Of a stretch of DNA of 64,000 nt, positions 10,297 to 18,559 are shown piece after piece. The position numbers and the translations under genes are program-made. The notes beneath the pieces are model-generated. The model saw only the letters and a list, made by a program, of their open reading frames with translations. It was not told where the DNA came from and did no database searches. Source of the stretch: Desemzia incerta (GTDB lineage Bacteria; Bacillota; Bacilli; Lactobacillales; Carnobacteriaceae); the NCBI RefSeq assembly GCF_900115825.1, contig NZ_FOXW01000003.1, positions 124,001 through 188,000 on the forward strand, read 5' to 3'. Within the stretch, counting starts at the first letter, position 1, and each line of letters starts with the position of its first letter.

Positions 10297-11508
10297 TTAT
10301 TCTAAATCGTAATTAACATCTCTAGTGTAAGTGTTGCCTGCGTCCCATAATAAGAACTCATTGACACCGGCTTCTTTCAAGGCTTTGATTTGAGCTTCGA
10401 TTTCCGCTGGTCCATATTCTCTGTAGTTTCCCGCTCCTAAATAAGAAGCTGTGAAATCTTGCAGCCATGGACGAGATTGAGGAGGGGTATCTAATTTGCC
10501 TAATACGTCATTTTCGACTTTCATGTATTCGGAAACCAGCTTATACGGTTCCAGATCGGGTTTAGCGATTCCGAAATATGAACCCCAGTGACTTGGATAG
10601 ATCATTGAAGAAATCACGTCTACATTTTCTGAGATCTTAGAGAAGTTTTGTCCTATTCCTGGTGCTTCAGGAACAGTAGCAGAGTATCCGAAAATATCTA
10701 CAGAAACGTCTACGCCATAAGGTTCCAATTCTTTTTTAGCGTATTTCACAAAGTCGGTTACAGCTTCTACACGTTGTTGAATATCATCCAGCCCTTTTTC
10801 TTGATAACCGCCGTAAGTATACTTCAGTTCATCAGAACGAGTCTCGAAACCTTCAGGGAAACGGACATAGTCAAATTGGATTTCTTTGAATCCCATTTTG
10901 GCAGCTTGTTTAGCGATCTCTACGTTGTATTCCCAAACTTCTTGAGAGAACGGATTAACAAAACTTTCTCCACGTCCGTTTTTCCATACTGAACCGTCTT
11001 CATGCGTGAAACTCAATTCTGGAAGAGCTTCTGCTAAACGGGTATCTTTAAACACTACTACACGAGCGATAGGGTAGATTTGGTGTTCTTCCATATGCTT
11101 CATCATTTGAGCAGGATCAGAAACGTAATTTTGAGTATTTTCTTTGATCAATGGGTTATCAGATTTCAAATCAAATGTCATATCCCCGAAATCATCTTTC
11201 ACATCAATAACCATTGCGTTCAACTCGGTGTCATTCAATAACTTAGTCAAGTCTGCTAAGCGGGCACCGCCTGCCGAATGACCCGTCAAATAAATCCCTT
11301 TAACGCCATCTTCGGGATAAGCAATATTAATCCCACTATCGTAAGCGAATTGGCTAGGAAACTTCTCAGGAATCGTCAATAAAGATTCATTGTGGATCGT
11401 TAATAATTGTGTTTCAGATTTTTCTTCTGCAGTTGCTTCAGTCGAAAAAGCAGCCATCAACAACGCAGCAGAAACTGGAATAAACCATTTTAAACGGTGT
11501 TTTTTCAT
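10297..11508 (-). CDS. Exported DUF4015 putative glycoside hydrolase
   Basis: A protein with an N-terminal signal peptide (MKKHRLKWFIPVSAALL, cleavage probably after the ATA-rich stretch) followed by a TIM-barrel DUF4015 domain: GIYLTGHSAGG, VIDVKDDFGDM, YPIARVVVFKD, IQFDYVRFPEG and the late WLQDF and FLLWDAGN segments. The family is related to alpha-amylase-like glycosidases, but its substrate is unknown. ATG 11508 is chosen because GAGGAAGAG precedes it and it lies one base after the deacetylase stop; the longer frame to 11538 would overlap that gene. It is the last gene of a three-gene surface cluster and may act on the same wall or surface polysaccharide as the deacetylase. Confidence 0.85.
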   Translation of the reverse strand: MKKHRLKWFIPVSAALLMAAFSTEATAEEKSETQLLTIHNESLLTIPEKFPSQFAYDSGINIAYPEDGVKGIYLTGHSAGGARLADLTKLLNDTELNAMVIDVKDDFGDMTFDLKSDNPLIKENTQNYVSDPAQMMKHMEEHQIYPIARVVVFKDTRLAEALPELSFTHEDGSVWKNGRGESFVNPFSQEVWEYNVEIAKQAAKMGFKEIQFDYVRFPEGFETRSDELKYTYGGYQEKGLDDIQQRVEAVTDFVKYAKKELEPYGVDVSVDIFGYSATVPEAPGIGQNFSKISENVDVISSMIYPSHWGSYFGIAKPDLEPYKLVSEYMKVENDVLGKLDTPPQSRPWLQDFTASYLGAGNYREYGPAEIEAQIKALKEAGVNEFLLWDAGNTYTRDVNYDLE

Positions 11509-11509
11509 C

Positions 11510-12346
11510 TTACTCTTCCTCGCTTTCTGGTGAAGCAATTAATGTAGGGTCTACAAAACTGTAGCCTTTTTCTTCTAGGCCTTCAATGATCGGAAGGATT
11601 GCTTCATTTGTCCATTCTCTATCATGCATTAAAATATTGGCTCCGTTGTACAATAATTCAGTATTCAATGTAATGTCGATCAATGATTCAGCATCTTGGT
11701 AACCGGGTTGGAAATCATATCCAAACGTCCAATTCATCAACGTCATGTTTTCTGCTTCAACGATTTCTCTGGAAACATCTGTATTCGCACCATGAGGGGC
11801 ACGGAAGAAGCGCGGTTTTTGACCAGTGACTTCTTCAATCAATTGACTAGTCTCTAGGATTTCAGCTTCTTGTTCCTCAGGCGAAATCGTCTGTAAGTTT
11901 TGATGCGTTTGAGTATGGTTGCCAATCTCAAATCCTAATTCATATATTTCTTTTAATGCTTCTTTTCCTTCGTCAGATTCTATGTACATCCCATTTACGA
12001 AGAATATGGCAGGTGCATCGATTTCTTTCAATTTGTGCGCGATCTCCACGCTGTATTCGTCAGGTGCATCATCGAACGTCAATAGAGCGACTTTTTCTTC
12101 TCCAGCTGCTTCAGCAATCGGTTCAATAGCATAATTGGTTTGATTCACTTGGTAACGATACTCTACATCTTCTTCAACTGGCTCTTCTGATTCTGATTCA
12201 GCTGTTGATTCCGATGAGCTTTCTTGTTCTGCGACTTCACTTGAAGCAACAGAAGAAGATGTGTCAGTTTCTTCAGCCGTTTCTTGGTTGCACCCTGCCA
12301 GTAGGACGGTGCTGAATAATGCAAAAGCTACTAATTTGTGTTTCAT
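11510..12346 (-). CDS. Polysaccharide deacetylase family lipoprotein
   Basis: A 278-residue protein with a lipoprotein signal (LLAGC lipobox, Cys19), a Ser/Glu/Thr-rich linker of about 45 residues, then a NodB-homology domain. The CE4 motifs are present: TFDDAP (metal and catalytic Asp), NHTQTH (two metal His), RAPHG, and a late ILMHD with the last His. The enzyme is expected to remove acetyl groups from peptidoglycan or another N-acetylated glycan at the outer membrane face. It follows the YkyA-like gene by 20 bases and ends one base before the DUF4015 start, so the three are probably one operon. The substrate is not shown by the sequence. Confidence 0.9.
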   Translation of the reverse strand: MKHKLVAFALFSTVLLAGCNQETAEETDTSSSVASSEVAEQESSSESTAESESEEPVEEDVEYRYQVNQTNYAIEPIAEAAGEEKVALLTFDDAPDEYSVEIAHKLKEIDAPAIFFVNGMYIESDEGKEALKEIYELGFEIGNHTQTHQNLQTISPEEQEAEILETSQLIEEVTGQKPRFFRAPHGANTDVSREIVEAENMTLMNWTFGYDFQPGYQDAESLIDITLNTELLYNGANILMHDREWTNEAILPIIEGLEEKGYSFVDPTLIASPESEEE

Positions 12347-12366
12347 CTTTCAGCCTCCTGATCGGT

Positions 12367-12996
12367 TTATTTTTGTGATTCTTCTAAAGCAGCAGTTGCT
12401 TCAGTACGAGAAGTTTGTAACTGGACCAATTGGTCATCTAATTGAATCAATAAATCATTCGTTCCTGCGTGACTTCCATTGATTTGCTCAATGCCGGACT
12501 CTAGAGTTTGATAAGTCGCATCTTCTGCAGTGAGGGATTGGAAGTATTTTTCTTGTTCTTCTAAAGAACCATTGTATTGTTCAATAAATTGATCCAAGGT
12601 ACTTTTAACGGTTTTTAGATTATCTTCCACAGCAGTCAGTTCTTCATCAGGCAACTCTTCGTTGTCGATTTTAGTCAATTCATCCAAATGAGTTTTTAAG
12701 TTTTCACTAGATTCTTTCAAGCTGTCTAAATCGGTTTGACGAGTCTCAATATTTTCAAAGATAGAAGCTGAGCCGTCTTTTAATGTGCTCAATTCTTCAT
12801 CTTCCGTCAATGTTTTTTCAAATTCACTTTGTACGGAAGCCTCTTTGGAAGTAATGGCATTCAATTTTTCTACAATCGTACTTTCTTCTGTTTCAATTTG
12901 AGCAGTAATGTCTTCGGCTTGTGCAAAGCCAGTATCGCAGCCTGCTAGAGCAGTACTGATTCCCAGTAAACCTGCAGCGCTAAGTAATTTTTTCAT
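12367..12996 (-). CDS. YkyA-family cell-wall-associated lipoprotein
   Basis: A 209-residue predicted lipoprotein (lipobox ALAGC, Cys19) that is otherwise almost all helical and rich in Glu, Leu, Lys and Thr, with long coiled-coil propensity. This is the pattern of the YkyA/putative cell-wall-binding lipoprotein family, of unknown molecular function. It is the first gene of the surface cluster on this strand and has its own promoter upstream. The family call rests on architecture and resemblance, not on a conserved catalytic motif. Confidence 0.75.
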   Translation of the reverse strand: MKKLLSAAGLLGISTALAGCDTGFAQAEDITAQIETEESTIVEKLNAITSKEASVQSEFEKTLTEDEELSTLKDGSASIFENIETRQTDLDSLKESSENLKTHLDELTKIDNEELPDEELTAVEDNLKTVKSTLDQFIEQYNGSLEEQEKYFQSLTAEDATYQTLESGIEQINGSHAGTNDLLIQLDDQLVQLQTSRTEATAALEESQK

Positions 12997-13055
12997 TGTT
13001 TAACTCCCTTTATGACTTGACGTATGTTTCATTCGTTGAAAACGAACTTGGTCTA

Positions 13056-13084
13056 ATTATAGCAAACGCTTTTCTCATCACCAA
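13056..13084 (-). promoter_or_regulatory. Promoter of the surface lipoprotein cluster
   Basis: On the minus strand TTGGTG (13084-13079) and TATAAT (13061-13056) are 17 bp apart, about 60 bases before the YkyA-like start. Between promoter and gene an exact TTCGTT-GAA-AACGAA inverted repeat (13032-13046) could be an operator; no regulator is identified. Confidence 0.6.
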
Positions 13085-13235
13085 AGGAAAAGCTGTTTTT
13101 TGGAGAAGTTCTCATATTTATGCCATAAAATGAAAGGCTATTCATAAGGGGTTTTAAAAATAAAACTGTCTCTTACCTTCAGAATCATGTAAAATAGGAA
13201 TGTGTTATGATTAGAGAGTGGAGTGAGGGTTTGAA

Positions 13236-13706
13236 ATGTATATATATTATATCTTAGCTGTTTTGATGGTGGGCTTAGATCAATGGACAAAAATACTTAC
13301 TGTTGATAATATTGCGTTGTATGAAACGATTGAATTCATTCCAGGTGTATTGTCATGGACCTATATTCAGAATGATGGTGCTGCATGGAGTATATTAGAA
13401 GGACAAATGTGGTTCTTTTATATCGTAACATCAGTCGTTCTTGTAGTGTTGGTTTATAACATGCAGAAGTATGGAAAAGGCGACCGCTTATTCTCATGGG
13501 CGCTGACCTTTATTCTAGCTGGTACGATTGGAAACTTTATTGATCGCTTGAGATTGCAGTATGTCGTTGATATGGTCAAATTGGAGTTCATTAATTTTCC
13601 GATATTCAATCTTGCAGATAGTTTATTATCCGTGGGAGTCGTGTTATTGGTAATTTATGTCTTTGCAGGCGAAAGAAAAGAGAAAAAGAAAAAACAAACG
13701 GGTTAA
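13236..13706 (+). CDS. lspA: Lipoprotein signal peptidase (signal peptidase II)
   Basis: A 156-residue membrane aspartyl peptidase that cleaves prolipoprotein signal peptides after lipid addition. The family segments are visible: GLDQWTK near residue 14, NDGAAWSIL, GNFIDRL with catalytic Asp103 and FNLADS with catalytic Asp128. Four membrane segments and a basic Lys-rich C-terminus match the family. It is the first gene of lspA-rluD-pyrR, the same order as lspA-ylyB-pyrR in Bacillus. An extended -10 (TGTAAAAT ending at 13195) lies about 40 bases upstream. The ribosome binding site (GAGTGAGGG) is only moderate. Confidence 0.95.
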   Translation: MYIYYILAVLMVGLDQWTKILTVDNIALYETIEFIPGVLSWTYIQNDGAAWSILEGQMWFFYIVTSVVLVVLVYNMQKYGKGDRLFSWALTFILAGTIGNFIDRLRLQYVVDMVKLEFINFPIFNLADSLLSVGVVLLVIYVFAGERKEKKKKQTG

Positions 13707-13727
13707 CTAAAAAAGGAGTTTACAAGC

Positions 13728-14639
13728 ATGTCAAATGAATACGAAATTACAATAAAGCAGCAAAAGGGAAGAATCGACAAGGTATTAGCTGAGATCATTC
13801 CCGACAAAACACGTTCAGCGATTCAGTTGTGGATCAAAGATGGATACGTATTGGTGAATGATGAAGCCGTCAAAACGAATTACAAAGTTCAAGCAGGCGA
13901 TGAAATCAAAATTACTGAACCTGAATTGCAAGAATTAGATGTAGTAGCAGAAAATATTCCATTGGAAATCGTATACCAAGATCAAGATGTGGTCGTGATC
14001 AATAAACCTCAAGGAATGGTTGTTCACCCTTCAGCAGGTCATCCAAACGGAACTTTAGTAAATGCTTTGTTGTACCATATCCATGATTTGTCAGGAATCA
14101 ATGGAAAAATCCGTCCAGGAATCGTACACAGAATCGATAAAGATACTTCTGGGCTGCTGATGGTCGCAAAAAACGACTTGGCGCATGAAAAATTAGCGGC
14201 ACAATTGAAAGACAAAACGAGTATTCGTGAATACGTTGCTTTAGTGCACGGAGTCATTCCTCATGAAAAAGGAACGATCGATGCTCCACTTGGCCGTTCA
14301 AAATTAGACCGTAAAAAACAAGATATCGTTGATGGCGGAAGAGACGCTGTGACGCATTTTAGAGTTTTAGAACGTTTCAAAGACTTTACTTTAGTTTCTT
14401 TAACTTTGGAAACAGGACGTACACACCAGATTCGTGTACACATGAAATACATTGGCTATCCAGTCGCTGGAGATCCTGTATACGGACCTCGTAAAACATT
14501 ACCAGGAAACGGTCAATTTTTACATGCAAAAAAATTAGGCTTCAAACATCCTAAAAATAATGAAATGATGGTATTTGAAAAAGAGATTCCTGAGATATTT
14601 GAAGAAACTCTCAATAAATTGCGCAATATTTCAGAGTAA
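13728..14639 (+). CDS. RluD-family 23S rRNA pseudouridine synthase (YlyB-like)
   Basis: A 303-residue RluA/RluD-type enzyme with an N-terminal S4 RNA-binding domain (about residues 13-70) and the synthase domain. The catalytic motif HRIDKDTSGLL places the nucleophilic Asp at residue 139. Later motifs GRTHQIRVHM and GDPVYG are also typical. By family it isomerises uridines in 23S rRNA; the exact positions cannot be told from sequence, and in Bacillus the equivalent gene is ylyB. AAAGGAG lies 8 bases before ATG, 21 bases after lspA. Confidence 0.93.
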   Translation: MSNEYEITIKQQKGRIDKVLAEIIPDKTRSAIQLWIKDGYVLVNDEAVKTNYKVQAGDEIKITEPELQELDVVAENIPLEIVYQDQDVVVINKPQGMVVHPSAGHPNGTLVNALLYHIHDLSGINGKIRPGIVHRIDKDTSGLLMVAKNDLAHEKLAAQLKDKTSIREYVALVHGVIPHEKGTIDAPLGRSKLDRKKQDIVDGGRDAVTHFRVLERFKDFTLVSLTLETGRTHQIRVHMKYIGYPVAGDPVYGPRKTLPGNGQFLHAKKLGFKHPKNNEMMVFEKEIPEIFEETLNKLRNISE

Positions 14640-14649
14640 TAGTTATTAA

Positions 14650-15225
<576 letters not shown>

Positions 15226-15248
15226 GACCTGATTACTAAAAAGAATAC

Positions 15249-15304
15249 AATAAACAACCCCGGCCTCATCACTTCTATCGGTGATGAGGTCGGGGTTGTT
15301 TATT
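15249..15304 (+). terminator. Terminator of lspA-rluD-pyrR
   Basis: A very stable 24-bp stem (15249-15272 with 15281-15304) with one G-U pair and an 8-base loop, beginning 23 bases after the pyrR stop. Confidence 0.85.
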
Positions 15305-15345
15305 TGAATAAAGATTTTTAGTTGCTAAGTGATGGTTGAAATTGC

Positions 15346-15475
15346 AGCAGGTTATCAAATACGGGGGTTCTACTAGATAAGTGACACCTAAAATAAGAGC
15401 GGCTTATCAAGTAGAGCGCTTCTACTTAACAAGTAGCACCTAAAATAAGAGCAGGTTATCAAGTAGAGTGCTTTC
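15346..15475. repeat. Tandem repeat, 52-bp period
   Basis: Two full 52-bp units (15346-15397 and 15398-15449) and a third partial unit (15450 to about 15475) lie head to tail; a diverged fragment may precede them from about 15324. Units share AGCRGSTTATCAARTA and end CACCTAAAATAAG. The second unit carries a hairpin (AAGTAGA at 15409 region with TCTACTT). The repeat lies between the pyrR and rqcH terminators and shows no coding frame. Confidence 0.8.
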
Positions 15476-15499
15476 AGGCTTACAGATATACCCAAAGAG

Positions 15500-15529
15500 A
15501 CGCTCAATGATTAAATTCCATTGAGTGTA
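15500..15529 (-). terminator. Probable terminator of rqcH
   Basis: ACGCTCAATG (15500-15509) pairs with CATTGAGTGT (15519-15528), one G-U pair. On the minus strand it is followed by CTCTTT, only a weak U run. Confidence 0.5.
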
Positions 15530-15547
15530 TTTTTGGTGTATACCCGT

Positions 15548-17254
15548 TTAAGACGATACTTTTAAGCGTTCAACCAGATCTTCGTCTGGAGTGACGTAAA
15601 GAGTCTGTTGTCCTTCATAAATCACGAAACCAGGTTTAGCTCCATTTGGCTTGCGGATTTTTTTAACGTCCACATAGTCTACTGGAACAGAAGCGGATAA
15701 TCTAGATTTGGAGAAGTAAGCTGCAATGTTGGCTGCTTCTAAGAGCGTTTCTTCGCTTGGATCGCTGTCTTGAATGATGACATGTGAACCAGGAATATCT
15801 TTCGTATGCAGCCAAATATCCGTTTTGCGAGCTGTTTTCAGGGTCAATTGATCATTTTGAAGATTGTTTTTTCCTACTAAGATGGTTGTTCCGTCAGTGG
15901 ATTTGTACTGATCCGGTTTGCTGGCTTTTTGGTTTTTTTGTTTCTTTTTCGTTTTCTTCTTCAAGTAGCCTTGTTGGATCAATTCTTCACGAATCTCAGC
16001 AACGTCTTTTGGAGTAGCTAATTCCAATTGAGTCGTAATAGATTCTAAATAGTCGATTTCTTCACGCGTTTGTTTAAGTTGTTCCGTGACAAAAATAACG
16101 GCATTTTTTAATTTCTGATATTTTGAAAAGTATTTTTGCGCATTTTGAGAAGGTGTTTTTCTCGGATCCAGCGTAATCGTTATCGGCTCATTGTCGTTAT
16201 AGAAGTTTTGCAGTTCGACCGATTCTTGCCCTTTTGTTAATTCATGCAAGTAAGCAGTGAGGATTTCGCCTTTTATGCGGTACTCATCAGCTTGCTCAGT
16301 TTCATCTAAGGTGCGCTGCAATTTGGTCAATTTTTTCTTGTTTCGTGAAGTTTCAGTCTGTAGCACATGGAACAAGTTCGCGGCTTGTTGTTTTACACGA
16401 TCTTTTTCGGCTTTATTGCGATAAATGTCATCCAGCAATTCACTAAGAGAAGAGAAGTGGGTTTCAGCACCATTCAAAGAAGCATAAGGCACTGGTGTAA
16501 ACCACTCTTTGTTGTCAACAGTCGTTTTTGTCGGTTGCAGCTGATAGTCTTTGATCGTGTGAAAGAAACTCAAGAAACTATCTGGCAATTGAGTACGGTC
16601 ATTTTGAGCTAGATGAGCTAATTCTTTAGCTGTATCTGTACCGATTCCTTGAAAATGACGTTGGATACTTTTTTCGATCGTTAATTCTTCAGCCATTCCT
16701 AAGTCGGTTGGGAATTTTTCTTTAGACACCTCAAATGGATTCAATTTATCTTGATGAGGCGGTTCAATATAAGTAGTGCCTGGCATGATCAAGCGGTAAG
16801 AATTCTGACTGCTGGGAATGTGTTTGATCGCATCTAAAATGCGCATCGTGTCTTGTTCGATAATGAAAATATTGCTGTGTCTTCCCATTAATTCCACAAC
16901 CAGCATCACATTTTGGATATCTCCAATCTCATCGCGACTTTTGAAAAGAAATTTGATGATCCGATCATTTTCGACTTGCTCGATGTTTTCTAGTACGGCC
17001 CCTTCTAGATGCTTGCGCGCCATCATACAAAACTGAGGAGGCGTATCCGGGTTTTCATAAGGAATGCTCGTCAATTGAATACGGGCATAGCTAGGGTGTG
17101 CCGATAAAAGTACTTTTTGGTTCTTTCCATTCGCTCGTATAGCGAGGATCAATTCATTTTGGTAAGGTTGATGAATTTTTGAGACTCTTCCATTCACTAA
17201 AGCCTCTTTTAATTCAGCGACCATTGCATGGGTAAAAACACCATCAAATGACAT
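15548..17254 (-). CDS. rqcH: RqcH/FbpA (NFACT) ribosome rescue factor
   Basis: A NFACT-family protein, historically called fibronectin-binding protein FbpA, now known in Bacillus as RqcH, which adds C-terminal alanine tails to stalled nascent chains on the 50S subunit. The N-terminal NFACT domain begins MSFDGVFTHAMVAEL and includes MGRHSNIF; a long coiled coil lies around residues 270-420; the C-terminal NFACT-R domain contains ILVGKNNLQNDQLTLK and DIWLHTKDIPGSHV. ATG 17254 is chosen because AAGAAGGG lies about 7 bases upstream and the product then starts as family members do; the frame to 17281 has no such support. Confidence 0.93.
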   Translation of the reverse strand: MSFDGVFTHAMVAELKEALVNGRVSKIHQPYQNELILAIRANGKNQKVLLSAHPSYARIQLTSIPYENPDTPPQFCMMARKHLEGAVLENIEQVENDRIIKFLFKSRDEIGDIQNVMLVVELMGRHSNIFIIEQDTMRILDAIKHIPSSQNSYRLIMPGTTYIEPPHQDKLNPFEVSKEKFPTDLGMAEELTIEKSIQRHFQGIGTDTAKELAHLAQNDRTQLPDSFLSFFHTIKDYQLQPTKTTVDNKEWFTPVPYASLNGAETHFSSLSELLDDIYRNKAEKDRVKQQAANLFHVLQTETSRNKKKLTKLQRTLDETEQADEYRIKGEILTAYLHELTKGQESVELQNFYNDNEPITITLDPRKTPSQNAQKYFSKYQKLKNAVIFVTEQLKQTREEIDYLESITTQLELATPKDVAEIREELIQQGYLKKKTKKKQKNQKASKPDQYKSTDGTTILVGKNNLQNDQLTLKTARKTDIWLHTKDIPGSHVIIQDSDPSEETLLEAANIAAYFSKSRLSASVPVDYVDVKKIRKPNGAKPGFVIYEGQQTLYVTPDEDLVERLKVSS

Positions 17255-17454
17255 GTGTATCCCTTCTTTCTGACTATTCATTCTTATCTGACCTTACTGC
17301 GGGAGATAAGTTGTCTATTAAAGATTATATCATTTTTAATGCCTCAAAAACAGCGAAGCCGCTTTGTTTTTTAACCGTAAAGTCAAATCACTTGAAATCA
17401 GTAGGGCATATTGGGTACAATATTCCTTGTTTTAACAAAAAAGAGGTGTAAAAA

Positions 17455-18153
17455 ATGGAATGGAGTTACCAAGGACAAAATGGCCCAGAGTATTGGAGCC
17501 GATTATGTACAGATTTTAAAAGGGCAGAAGAGGAAGCCTCATGGCAATCTCCTATCTCTTTGAACACAGCAGCAACTCGTCAAGAACCTAAAAAAGACGA
17601 TACGATTTTATTTAAAAAAGAAAAAGTCAAAATAAAAACTGACTTTTTCAATCATACGGTCCATTTATCACCAGCAGAAGGCAACGAAGCTTCTGTAGTT
17701 TTCCAGGATAAAATGTACGTATTACAAGACATCCATGCACATTTACCAAGCGAACATATAATAGATGACCATTCTTTCGAAATGGAGATCCATTTTGTGT
17801 ATCGTTCTGACGATGATCAATTATTGGTGTGCGGTGTCATGGGACAATCTGATTACGGTGCTGTATCGCCTTTATCAGGAGATTTGTACAATCGATTTTT
17901 GAAAGAAGACTCACTAAAAAAACACTACACGCTTAATCTGGATTTAAATGTATTGATTCCTGACGATTCATCTTTTTATCATTACAGCGGATCACTGACG
18001 ACACCGCCAACAATGGGACCAGTCACGTGGATCGTTATGAAACAGCCTATTTCTTTACCGACTGACTTTGTTAAAGCATTTGAAAAAGTCATTGGTCAGA
18101 CTAATCGGCCATTACAACCGGTTAAAGAGAGAACGGTCTGTTTTTATCATTGA
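17455..18153 (+). CDS. Alpha-class carbonic anhydrase, no signal peptide
   Basis: A 232-residue alpha carbonic anhydrase interconverting CO2 and bicarbonate. The N-terminal GPEYW and QSPI motifs, the zinc ligands His94 and His96 (IHAHLPSEH) with His113 (MEIHFVY), and the late YSGSLTTPP segment are all present, so the site looks complete. Unlike most bacterial alpha enzymes it starts directly in the mature domain (MEWSYQGQNG) with no export signal, which suggests a cytoplasmic enzyme supplying bicarbonate for anabolism. GAGGTG lies 8 bases before ATG. It appears monocistronic. Confidence 0.92.
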   Translation: MEWSYQGQNGPEYWSRLCTDFKRAEEEASWQSPISLNTAATRQEPKKDDTILFKKEKVKIKTDFFNHTVHLSPAEGNEASVVFQDKMYVLQDIHAHLPSEHIIDDHSFEMEIHFVYRSDDDQLLVCGVMGQSDYGAVSPLSGDLYNRFLKEDSLKKHYTLNLDLNVLIPDDSSFYHYSGSLTTPPTMGPVTWIVMKQPISLPTDFVKAFEKVIGQTNRPLQPVKERTVCFYH

Positions 18154-18176
18154 TCAAAAAATGGTTGATTTTGGGC

Positions 18177-18205
18177 TTGACAGTTATTCACTGGAAGCGT
18201 ACTAT
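18177..18205 (+). promoter_or_regulatory. Promoter of the ABC importer leader transcript
   Basis: Consensus TTGACA at 18177-18182, a 17-bp spacer and TACTAT at 18200-18205. The predicted start near 18212 gives a short 5' end before the Shine-Dalgarno of the first leader ORF. It is the only convincing promoter between the carbonic anhydrase and the importer. Confidence 0.7.
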
Positions 18206-18241
18206 TGATTTACTATCATTTTAACGAAGAGGAGATTCAAC

Positions 18242-18304
18242 ATGAACCAACACTATCGCACTGTCCAACAATTACATATGGATTGGCAAAGCCAAAATAG
18301 ATAG
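18242..18304 (+). CDS. Putative 20-residue leader peptide 1
   Basis: GAAGAGGAG lies 7 bases before ATG 18242 and the frame reads MNQHYRTVQQLHMDWQSQNR, then TAG. It contains one Trp (codon 18284-18286) and five Gln codons, all CAA. The stop codon overlaps the arm AGGTTG (18303-18308) of a possible antiterminator, and the Trp codon sits in a small hairpin (TTGGC-AAA-GCCAA). A ribosome paused at Trp would leave the antiterminator arm free, while one at the stop would cover it. This is the layout of an attenuation leader; its function is inferred from geometry only. Confidence 0.6.
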   Translation: MNQHYRTVQQLHMDWQSQNR

Positions 18305-18370
18305 GTTGATTTATGAAAAATCATAGATACAACCTTCAGTGAACTGAACTTGTATCTATGTTGGTTTATT
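18303..18370 (+). promoter_or_regulatory. Putative attenuator: antiterminator versus terminator 1
   Basis: Terminator: arms 18322-18332 and 18350-18360 form a perfect 11-bp stem, extended inside by TTCAG-TGAA-CTGAA, and followed by TTGGTTTATTT. Antiterminator: AGGTTG (18303-18308) pairs with CAACCT (18330-18335), helped by GATTT-ATGA-AAATC, and uses the last bases of the terminator's left arm. The two structures exclude each other. Confidence 0.55.
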
Positions 18371-18390
18371 TGAGTCTACGATCAAAGCAT

Positions 18391-18430
18391 ACCCGCATAG
18401 AGTAATCTTATTCTATACGGGTTTTTGTTT
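18391..18430 (+). terminator. Leader terminator 2
   Basis: ACCCG (18391-18395) with CGGGT (18418-18422), extended inward by an ATAGAGTAA/TTATTCTAT helix with one mismatch and one G-U pair, then TTTTTGTTT. It lies inside the importer leader. Confidence 0.7.
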
Positions 18431-18433
18431 GTC

Positions 18434-18476
18434 AAGAAACAGTCCCGCGCCTAGGCGAAGACTGTTTCTTTTTTTT
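18434..18476 (+). terminator. Leader terminator 3
   Basis: AAGAAACAGT (18434-18443) with ACTGTTTCTT (18461-18470), GC-rich inner part, then a T run to 18476. A possible alternative pairing of CGGG (18418) and GTTT (18427) with AAAC (18437) and CCCG (18444) would break both this and terminator 2. Confidence 0.75.
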
Positions 18477-18499
18477 ATTTATTTGAAGGGGGATAACAC

Positions 18500-18559
18500 A
18501 TGATCAAGCTGACTAAACGATGGCGAAGCCGAGTTGATGTACTAGCGTATTACATTTAA
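18500..18559 (+). CDS. Putative 19-residue leader peptide 2
   Basis: AAGGGGGGA lies about 8 bases before ATG 18500 and the frame reads MIKLTKRWRSRVDVLAYYI, then TAA, whose last bases run into the AAAGGAGG that serves the substrate-binding protein gene 13 bases on. Its TGG-CGA-AGC-CGA stretch matches TGG-CAA-AGC-CAA of leader ORF 1 at 10 of 12 bases, so both share a Trp-x-Ser-x segment and a GGC/GCC mini-hairpin. It could couple translation of the importer to passage through this Trp codon. Coding status is inferred from the ribosome binding site, the spacing and the resemblance. Confidence 0.5.
   Translation: MIKLTKRWRSRVDVLAYYI

Noticed and set aside
13056-13084. CcpA cre site in the promoter of the lipoprotein cluster
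   Set aside because: The AAAGCGTTTGCT core is suggestive, but three of the fixed positions of the cre consensus do not fit.
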